DNA of 64,000 nucleotides from Pseudomonas triclosanedens. GTDB lineage: Bacteria > Pseudomonadota > Gammaproteobacteria > Pseudomonadales > Pseudomonadaceae. The stretch's first letter is position 1. Each line of letters opens with the position of its first letter. This document shows, in pieces, positions 58,248 to 64,000 of the stretch. The position numbers and the translations under genes were made by a program. A model generated the notes under the pieces. It was not told the origin of the DNA. It saw only the letters and a list, made by a program, of their open reading frames with translations, and did no database searches. The stretch is from assembly GCF_026686735.1 (NCBI RefSeq), contig NZ_CP113432.1, positions 2,593,001-2,657,000 on the forward strand. Reading direction: 5' to 3'.

Positions 58248-58703
58248 CTACGGCCTGGGCGTGTCCGGGCGCGACCAGATCCACAGATTGCCAACGGCCA
58301 TGCCCAGGATCACCGCATATAGCCATAGGCCGTGGGGCAGCGTGATCAACATGATCGCCAGCGCCGCGAGCATCGCCAGGCTGGCGCTGATCTTGGCGCG
58401 GCGGGCGACGGCGCGGCCGTTGCGCCAGTTGTGCAGGATCGGGCCGAACAGTCGATGGTTTTCCAGCCAGGCGGCCAGGCGCGGCGAACTCTTCGACGCG
58501 GCCCAGGCGGCGAGCAGAACGAACTCGGTGGTCGGCAACCCCGGCACCACCAGTCCCACCATACCCACGCCAAGGCTGGCATACGCGAGCAACGCGAACG
58601 CCAGGCGTGCCAGCCGCGAGCGGGCAGGGCCAAGGGGGGTGGCGCGCGCAGCGATGGCAGGTGCGCGCTCGATCGTCTCAGACGGCGGCGGGAGCACTGT
58701 CAT
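58248..58703 (-). CDS. DUF454 (YbaN) family membrane protein
   Basis: A 151-residue inner-membrane protein with three or four helices. LLAYASLGVGMVGLVVPGLP, TEFVLLAAWAASKSSPRLAA and LENHRLFGPILHNWRN are the DUF454/YbaN signature. The gene starts within the last 26 bp of hemO, implying translational coupling. Its role is unknown, but coupling to haem oxygenase suggests involvement with iron or haem in the membrane. Confidence 0.88.
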   Translation of the reverse strand: MTVLPPPSETIERAPAIAARATPLGPARSRLARLAFALLAYASLGVGMVGLVVPGLPTTEFVLLAAWAASKSSPRLAAWLENHRLFGPILHNWRNGRAVARRAKISASLAMLAALAIMLITLPHGLWLYAVILGMAVGNLWIWSRPDTPRP

Positions 58704-59277
58704 AACTGTGTTGCAGCAGGTGGGCGAAGCGTTCGAAAGCCGCCAAGGCACCGGCTTCGGCTTCGCGTTCCTCGGCTTCGCTCAGTTCCAGGCCGTCGAG
58801 TGTACGGGTGAAGCGCTTCCAGCCTTCGGCGCGGCCGCCCTCGGGCTCGCCCAGGTGGCGGGCGCCGGTGTACTCGTCCAGGCCCAGGGCGGCGACGCGC
58901 TTGATCAGGAAGGCGGCGCCGAGCTTGGAACCTTCGGAAACGAACAGCCAGCCCAGGGCGTGGGCCAGGCTCGGGTTGGCGATGGCGCCCGCGACCGGGG
59001 CGGGCACGTCGGTGTCGAGGTCGGCCAGGTCCAGGCGCGCCTGTTCGGCGCGGCAGCGCTGCGGCAGGTCGGGGAAGATCCGGCCCAGCTCGGCGTCCTG
59101 GTACAGGGCCTGCAGTTCGGACTGGAACAGGTACTGGGCAGCGACGAAGCGGGCGAAACGCTCGCGGCTGGAGAAGGGCTCGCGGGCCTTCACGGCATGA
59201 TCGAGACGCTCGTGGGGGGCGTGGGTCAGCGCATTCAGGCGCTGCGAGCGCAGGGCGGGGAGTTCCAGGGTGGTCAT
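58678..59277 (-). CDS. hemO: heme oxygenase (HemO/PigA type)
   Basis: A 199-residue cytoplasmic enzyme that opens haem to biliverdin, iron and CO. The sequence RSQRLNALTHAPHERLDHAV places the proximal histidine in PHERL (His22), and FARFVAAQYLFQSELQALYQ and GWLFVSEGSKLGAAFLIKRV match P. aeruginosa PigA/HemO closely. The ATG at 59277 has AAGGA upstream. It lies downstream of the TonB haem receptor on the same strand and overlaps the DUF454 gene. Confidence 0.95.
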   Translation of the reverse strand: MTTLELPALRSQRLNALTHAPHERLDHAVKAREPFSSRERFARFVAAQYLFQSELQALYQDAELGRIFPDLPQRCRAEQARLDLADLDTDVPAPVAGAIANPSLAHALGWLFVSEGSKLGAAFLIKRVAALGLDEYTGARHLGEPEGGRAEGWKRFTRTLDGLELSEAEEREAEAGALAAFERFAHLLQHSYDSAPAAV

Positions 59278-59485
59278 GTCCAATTCCTTGAAATTGCAGA
59301 TCTTTACAGACGAGACGAACGAGCTTGAGGAAAGCGTAAAGATTGTCGGGTGTTCGATGGGGAATGCCGGAGCGAAGCGGGTTCGCGAGCACGGGATTCA
59401 CCATGAGCCCCGCGTCCTCTCGGCTCTGCAGGGCGCATAACGTATCGGCGTCATCCGCCCTGCGGTTAGCCGCGGCACTTGCGCA

Positions 59486-62080
59486 TCAGATATCCCACAC
59501 CAGGTTGACCGAGAAGTTGCGGCCCGGCTGGGTCAGGCGGTCGAGGTTGGCGGGTGCCAGCACCGAGGCTTCGCCGACGCTGTCGTAGCCGCGCACGTCG
59601 TCCCACAGCCAGTATTTCTTGTCGGTGAGGTTGTAGATGCCGGCGTTGACGGTCAGGTCGTCGGTCAGCTTGTAGTAGCCGGTCAGGTCGAGAATGCCGA
59701 AGCCCGGGGTCTTGAACTGGCTGCTGGTGCCGTCGGGGGCGTTGAAGCTGGTGTCGTCGACGCGGTCCTTGCGCTTGACCAGCGTCCAGTCGAGCAGGGC
59801 GCCATAGCGGCCGGCCTGTTCGTCGTAGCCCAGGCCGAATACGCCGGTCAGCGGGTTGACGCTGTTGAGCGGCTCGCCGGTGTCCTTGTTGCGGCCATAG
59901 GCGTAGGCCACCGAACCCTTGGTGTACAGGCCCTGCGGCGCGCCGAAGGCGCCAAGTTCCAGGCGGCCCTTCACTTCCACACCCTTGATGATGGCTTTCT
60001 CGATGTTGTTGCTCTGGAAGGTCGGCTCGTCGTAACCGGCGACGATGGCGTCTTCGTTAATGAAGTCGCGGTACTTGTTGTAGAACACCGAGACATCGAA
60101 CGAGCCCTGTTCGAAGGTGCCGCGCAGGCCGGTCTCGATGCCCTGGCTGCGTTCCGGGTCGAGGTCCGGGTTGGGTTCGACGCGGTAGCCGGCGCCCGGG
60201 TTGTCGAAACGGCCATACAGCGCCTTTGCGGTCGGGGTGCGGAAGCCCTGAGCGTACTGGCCGTACCACAGGTAGTTGTCGTTGAAGGCGTAGGTCACGC
60301 CGAGCTTGGGCGAGAGCTGGTGCCAGGATTTGTCCTCGCTGCTGATTTCGCCTTCGCCGCTCTGGTCCACGGTGTTGAGGAATTCTTCAGTGACATGGGG
60401 CTTGAGGCGGGTGTGGTCATAGCGCAGGCCGGGCAGGAAGGTCCAGGCGTTCCAGCGGATTTCGTCCTGGGCGAACAGGCCGTAGGTATCGATGGTCGGG
60501 TCGGGGAAATCACTGCTGCGTGCGAGGCTGTCGCTGGCCACTGTGCTGGGGCCGCCGATGGTGGGGCAGGTCCGGCTGATCGCCAGGCAGGTGGCGCCGC
60601 CTTCGCGGTAGCCAGTGACCTTCTGGCGTTTCAGGGTGGTGCCGTAGGTCAGCAGGTGGTCGGTCTCGCCGATGGCGAAGGCCTTGTCCAACTGCAGGTC
60701 GAACATCCACTGGCGTTCCTTGTACAGGGTGTCGCGGGTGCGCAGCACCTTGCGTGTCATCGGGTAGTAGAACTCGTCGGTGCTCTGGTCGGTCTTGGCG
60801 ATCTGGTAGTTGAAGGTCCACCTGGCGTGGTCGGCAATCGTGCTGTCGAGCAGTAACTGGTGTTCCAGGCCGAAGCGTTCGCGGGTGATGGTGTCGTTGC
60901 CGGTACGCCACTGGTACATGCCGCCTGGCAGCATGCTGTCCGGGATGGTTGGCTTGCCGCCGAAGTACGGACCGCCGTAGGCGCTCTTCTGGTCGCTGTC
61001 GCGGTCGTCCTTGTACTTCTCGTAGACCAGCCCGAAGCGTTCGCCTTCGGCGTAGTTCCAGCCGAGCTTGGCCAGGACGTTGGTGGTGCGCACGTCCTGC
61101 GGGTTGGCTTCGGTGCGCGACAGACCGGTGCCGCCGGTGCTGCCGTAGGACTCGGTCTCGTGGCCGTTGCGCTGGCTCAGGTGCAGCAGGCCGTCGAAGG
61201 CGTCGAGGCGGCCGGCGACAGTGGCGGAGGTCAGCCAGCTATCGTCGGCGGAGCTGTAGCCGGTCTTCAGGCGCGCACCGACGTCACGGCCTTCCTTGAT
61301 GATGTCGTCCGGGTCGAGGGTGAAGTAGCTCACCGCGCCGCCGATGGCGTTGCTGCCATAGAGCGCCGATGCCGGGCCGCGCAGGACTTCCACGCGCTTG
61401 ATGATTTCCGGGTCGACGTAGTTGCGCTCGGTTTGCGCGTAGGGACCGTTGAAGAAGCTGTTGGGAATCTCGACACCATCGATCTGCGTCAGCACACGGT
61501 CGCCGTCGATGCCGCGGATGTTGTAGCCGGTGATGCCGGCACGGTTGCCGGTGCCGCCGACGGAGACGCCGGGCATGTCGCGCACCAGTTCCTTGATGGT
61601 GTTGACGTTCTGGCGGTCCAGTTGTGCGCGGTCGACCACATTCACTGTGCTCGGTACAAGGGTCACGCTCTGCGCCTGGCGTGTCGCGGTGATGGTGACC
61701 GGCTGCATCTCGGCGACCTGGGACAGGTTGCGTTCCAGTACGACGTTGCGCGGGCCGAGCTGGCGCACGCTCAGGCCGGTGCCGCCGAGCAGGGTCTTGA
61801 GCGCCCGTTCTGCCGGCAGGCGACCGCTGACGCCGGGCGACTCGATGCCATCGGCCAGTTCGCCGGCAACGCCGACCTGCCAGCCGGTGACTGCGCTGAA
61901 GTCGTTCAACGCCCTGGCCAGCGGCTGGCGCGGGATGTCGAAGTGGTAGCCGGCCTGGGTCTGGCTGGCCTGCTCGGCGAGGGCGGAGGTTGCCGGCAGG
62001 CTGGCCAGCCCGATGGACAAGGCCAGCAGGGAGATGCGGGCGGGGTGGCGCAGAGGGGCACGCGAAGAAGCGGTGGTCAT
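59486..62080 (-). CDS. hxuA: TonB-dependent haem/haemoprotein receptor with signalling domain
   Basis: An 864-residue outer-membrane transducer. It has a signal peptide (about 1-36), a secretin/TonB short N-terminal signalling domain (about 46-120, FDIPRQPLARALNDFSAVTG), a plug with NIRGIDGDRVLTQIDGVEIP and EVLRGPASALYGSNAIGGAV, and a beta barrel ending in NFSVNLVWDI. The haem/haemoglobin receptor family match and the adjacent sigma/anti-sigma pair correspond to P. aeruginosa HxuA with HxuI/HxuR. The named substrate is inferred. Confidence 0.88.
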   Translation of the reverse strand: MTTASSRAPLRHPARISLLALSIGLASLPATSALAEQASQTQAGYHFDIPRQPLARALNDFSAVTGWQVGVAGELADGIESPGVSGRLPAERALKTLLGGTGLSVRQLGPRNVVLERNLSQVAEMQPVTITATRQAQSVTLVPSTVNVVDRAQLDRQNVNTIKELVRDMPGVSVGGTGNRAGITGYNIRGIDGDRVLTQIDGVEIPNSFFNGPYAQTERNYVDPEIIKRVEVLRGPASALYGSNAIGGAVSYFTLDPDDIIKEGRDVGARLKTGYSSADDSWLTSATVAGRLDAFDGLLHLSQRNGHETESYGSTGGTGLSRTEANPQDVRTTNVLAKLGWNYAEGERFGLVYEKYKDDRDSDQKSAYGGPYFGGKPTIPDSMLPGGMYQWRTGNDTITRERFGLEHQLLLDSTIADHARWTFNYQIAKTDQSTDEFYYPMTRKVLRTRDTLYKERQWMFDLQLDKAFAIGETDHLLTYGTTLKRQKVTGYREGGATCLAISRTCPTIGGPSTVASDSLARSSDFPDPTIDTYGLFAQDEIRWNAWTFLPGLRYDHTRLKPHVTEEFLNTVDQSGEGEISSEDKSWHQLSPKLGVTYAFNDNYLWYGQYAQGFRTPTAKALYGRFDNPGAGYRVEPNPDLDPERSQGIETGLRGTFEQGSFDVSVFYNKYRDFINEDAIVAGYDEPTFQSNNIEKAIIKGVEVKGRLELGAFGAPQGLYTKGSVAYAYGRNKDTGEPLNSVNPLTGVFGLGYDEQAGRYGALLDWTLVKRKDRVDDTSFNAPDGTSSQFKTPGFGILDLTGYYKLTDDLTVNAGIYNLTDKKYWLWDDVRGYDSVGEASVLAPANLDRLTQPGRNFSVNLVWDI

Positions 62081-62106
62081 CGTGGGGCTCTCTTAGTCAG
62101 TTTTAG

Positions 62107-62126
62107 TTCGCATTCGTAAATGCGAA
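62107..62126. promoter_or_regulatory. inverted repeat in the hxuA promoter region
   Basis: TTCGCATT, 4-base spacer, AATGCGAA, about 30-45 bp upstream of the receptor start codon. It could be part of an operator or of the HxuI-dependent promoter. Confidence 0.35.
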
Positions 62127-62188
62127 TCTATTGCATTGGCTTCTGACTAAACGAATGAGCCGTCGCGATCGCGTAAAAAATCTTTCGA

Positions 62189-63205
62189 TCAGTTGAGAAT
62201 CAGCAGTTTCGGGTACTCGCGGAGCTGCGCGGAGGTGATCTGTGCCAGCGAACGTGCCACGCCCAGAGGGTCGTCGAGGCGCCAGTTACCGGTCACGCTG
62301 ACGTTGTCCAGGCGTTCGTTGGTGTTGACGATCCAGCCGGGGTAGTAGCGACGCAGTTCGGCCAGCACCTGGCTCACCGGGCAGTTCTCGAACACCATCC
62401 GCCCCTGCACCCAGGCCAGTTGCGACTGGCTGTCGCCGCCGTGCTGGCGCTCACCGAAGCCCTGCGGGCCGACGCGGATGCTGTCGCCGGCGCCGAGGCT
62501 GACACGAGCGTCGTCCAGCCGTGTGCGCAGGTCCACTTCGCCGCGCTGCACGCTGACTTCCGCTTCGTTGCCCAGATAGCGCACCGCGAACGCCGTGCCG
62601 CGCACAGTGACCTGCACCGGCCCGGCTTCCACTTCGAATGGGCGGCTGCGGTCGTGAGCGACGTCGAAGTACGCTTCGCCGCGGTAGAGGCGGGCGACGC
62701 GCTGCTGGTCGTTGATGCTGCTGGAGAGGGCGGTGTCGGTGTTGAGCAGGACTTTCGAGCCATCAGCCAGGTTCAGGCTCTGCCGTTCGCCCACGGCGGT
62801 GAGATGGTCGGCGCGCAGACGCAGCAGCAGGTCGCTCTGTACCACGACACCGACCGCGAGGACGATGGCGGCCGCAGCCACTGCCGGCCGCCACGGATGC
62901 CGCGAGCGCCGCGGCGCAGTCTTCTGGATCAGTTCCCGCTCCAGGCGCGCCGCCGCACTGGTCAGCAGCGGCGACTGCCATGCGCTGCGCACGCGCCGAT
63001 AGGCTCGGGCATTGCCCTCGCTGGCGTTGAGCCAGGCGTCGAAGCGCTCGCGGGCAGCGGCGTCCATGTCGTCCTCGTGCATCAGCCAGTCGAGGGCTTC
63101 GGCCATCTGCTGGTCTTCGGGCGGCGCGGAATCGGTCACGGGGCGGTCCTCGGCGTTGGGGCCGGGTATTTTTGTCGATGCGGGCGGCCAGCGGTAGTCC
63201 GTCAT
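62189..63205 (-). CDS. hxuR: FecR-type anti-sigma factor
   Basis: A 338-residue transmembrane regulator. The cytoplasmic N-terminus contains the anti-sigma domain (MAEALDWLMHEDDMDAAARE; WLNASEGNARAYRRVRSAW), a transmembrane helix lies at about 107-123, and the periplasmic FecR domain follows (LADGSKVLLNTDTALSS; VTVRGTAFAVRY). The start overlaps the sigma-factor stop as ATGA, implying coupled translation. It relays ligand binding by the receptor to the sigma factor. Confidence 0.93.
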   Translation of the reverse strand: MTDYRWPPASTKIPGPNAEDRPVTDSAPPEDQQMAEALDWLMHEDDMDAAARERFDAWLNASEGNARAYRRVRSAWQSPLLTSAAARLERELIQKTAPRRSRHPWRPAVAAAAIVLAVGVVVQSDLLLRLRADHLTAVGERQSLNLADGSKVLLNTDTALSSSINDQQRVARLYRGEAYFDVAHDRSRPFEVEAGPVQVTVRGTAFAVRYLGNEAEVSVQRGEVDLRTRLDDARVSLGAGDSIRVGPQGFGERQHGGDSQSQLAWVQGRMVFENCPVSQVLAELRRYYPGWIVNTNERLDNVSVTGNWRLDDPLGVARSLAQITSAQLREYPKLLILN

Positions 63206-63723
63206 GGCGATTCCTCCAGCCGACTGACCAGTCCGATGCAGATCGCCATGATCAGCTTCAGCTCCTTCTGCACCGTGCTCAGCGAGACGCCGAGCTGCTC
63301 GGCGATTTCTGCGTAGCCGCAGCCGTGCAGGCGGCTGAGGATGAAGATGCGCTGCTGGCGCTCGCTGAGCTGGCTGAGCGTGGTGCCCAGGCGTTCCAGA
63401 AGTTTTTCCGCGTGCAGGCTGTCTTCGGCGCTCGAACCGGGGGCCGGTACTGCCTGCACGACTTCCACCGGCACGTCGTCGAGCATGGTCCGCGACTGCA
63501 TGCGCAGGTGGCGCAGGTGGTCGAGCGCGAGGTTGCGGCCGGTCTGGAAGAGGAACGGCTCCAGGTGATCGATACGCCGCTCCAGCAGGGTGCGGGCGAC
63601 GCGAAGGTAGGTCTCCTGTACCAGGTCTTCGGCGATGCTCGGGTTCTTCACCATCCGGACCAGGGTGCGCAGCAAGGGCAAGCGCTGGGCCAGGAAGACC
63701 GAGTCGAGGTTGGAAGTGCTCAC
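63202..63723 (-). CDS. hxuI: ECF sigma factor (HxuI-like)
   Basis: A 173-residue ECF sigma factor of the FecI type. Region 2 contains MVKNPSIAEDLVQETYLRVA and region 4 SERQQRIFILSRLHGCGYAE and IAEQLGVSLSTVQKELKLIM. The start is GTG (63723). It shares an ATGA overlap with the anti-sigma gene and lies behind a Fur-box-like site. It should drive the haem receptor gene downstream. Confidence 0.93.
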   Translation of the reverse strand: MSTSNLDSVFLAQRLPLLRTLVRMVKNPSIAEDLVQETYLRVARTLLERRIDHLEPFLFQTGRNLALDHLRHLRMQSRTMLDDVPVEVVQAVPAPGSSAEDSLHAEKLLERLGTTLSQLSERQQRIFILSRLHGCGYAEIAEQLGVSLSTVQKELKLIMAICIGLVSRLEESP

Positions 63724-63750
63724 AAAGGCGTCCAGCAGGAATAATTTTCA

Positions 63751-63769
63751 AATGATAATTAGTATTATT
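63751..63769 (-). promoter_or_regulatory. Fur box
   Basis: TGATAAT-T-AGTATTA (63753-63767) has the 7-1-7 symmetry of a Fur site, with 12 of 14 half-site positions matching TGATAAT/ATTATCA. It lies about 30 bp upstream of the sigma-factor start, so the sigma gene should be repressed by iron. Confidence 0.7.
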
Positions 63770-63817
63770 CGTGGAAAGCCAATGGCACAAGACCATCCCT
63801 TGCCGCGCGTATCGCAG

Positions 63818-63852
63818 AAAAAAGGGCGAGGCACGCGCCACGCGGCCTCGCC
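63818..63852 (-). terminator. Rho-independent terminator
   Basis: On the minus strand: GGGCGAGGC, 11-base loop, GCCTCGCCC, then TTTTTT. It ends the minus-strand gene whose stop is at 63891. Confidence 0.9.
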
Positions 63853-63890
63853 CGCCCCCTCAGCCGGCTTGTGAGGGGCAAGCAGGGACA

Positions 63891-64000
63891 TCAGGAACGC
63901 GCGGGGCGCGCGCTCAGTTGCGGGTCGGGCTGAACCTCATTGTGGCGGATGTGTTCCGGTCGGCTGTTCCAGTGTGGAAGCAGTACGGCCGAAGCGACCA
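63891..64000 (-). CDS. 3' end of a minus-strand gene running off the window
   Basis: The last 35 codons of an open frame ending in TGA at 63893-63891. It includes LLPHWNSRPEHIRHNEVQPD and ends SARPARS. A strong minus-strand terminator follows at 63852-63818, which supports a real gene end here. The product was not recognised. The gene lies immediately upstream of the sigma-factor gene but is separated from it by that terminator. Confidence 0.55.
   Translation of the reverse strand, partial: VASAVLLPHWNSRPEHIRHNEVQPDPQLSARPARS

Overview
The window is high-GC DNA with the gene content, ribosome-binding sites and gene order of a Pseudomonas chromosome from the P. aeruginosa wider group (P. nitroreducens/citronellolis-like). 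The order metH, cti, nfuA matches P. aeruginosa PAO1, and the pob/pca, putA, polB, sfnG and Hxu-type haem genes are typical of the genus. No rRNA, tRNA, CRISPR array, intact prophage or insertion sequence was recognised. Gene assignments come from reading the sequence and from knowledge of the families; no database search was run.

Layout. 1-8.3 kb (mostly minus strand): a DUF2970 protein, a MATE exporter, an FAD/NAD(P)-binding protein, YggL and a neighbour, a frameshifted GFA-family gene, and cobalamin-dependent methionine synthase MetH. 8.3-12.2 kb: a near-empty interval, then the cis/trans fatty acid isomerase Cti and the Fe-S carrier NfuA. 12.4-25 kb: a GlxA-type regulator, a dihydrolipoamide dehydrogenase, an M14 carboxypeptidase, a thioesterase, PPK2 with candidate Pho boxes, a BRO-N protein beside a lower-GC stretch, and a pair encoding a catalase-like haem protein and a membrane-anchored di-haem cytochrome.

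25-36 kb is an aromatic catabolism cluster: pobA and pobR (4-hydroxybenzoate to protocatechuate), pcaQ, pcaHG (ring cleavage), a ZapE-like ATPase and pcaR. Sequences matching the reported PcaQ and PcaR operators lie in the expected places. It is followed by a decayed kptA, ubiM and sfnG, the last with a sigma-54 promoter. 36-48 kb holds trifunctional putA, which has GTTGCA-type operator motifs upstream, an MFS transporter, and a tightly coupled BASS transporter / TSUP transporter / amidohydrolase operon divergent from an AraC-type regulator. 47-59 kb carries mltA, polB, an Lrp regulator with a divergent EamA transporter, lipoproteins, a TetR regulator, an LMW-phosphatase/arsenate-reductase-like protein, a luciferase-like oxidoreductase and an HNH nuclease. 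58-64 kb is a haem acquisition module: ECF sigma factor, FecR-type anti-sigma, TonB receptor with signalling domain, haem oxygenase and a DUF454 membrane protein, with a Fur-box-like site ahead of the sigma gene.

The most notable observations are: the regulatory sites in the pca, putA, ppk2 and sfnG regions; a sigma-region-2-like protein with a C-terminal membrane anchor and an apparent ATC start; the catalase-like/di-haem pair; decay of kptA and a GFA gene; the absence of the tse1/tsi1 effector pair that PAO1 carries between metH and cti; and a family of about 80-bp palindromic intergenic repeats.
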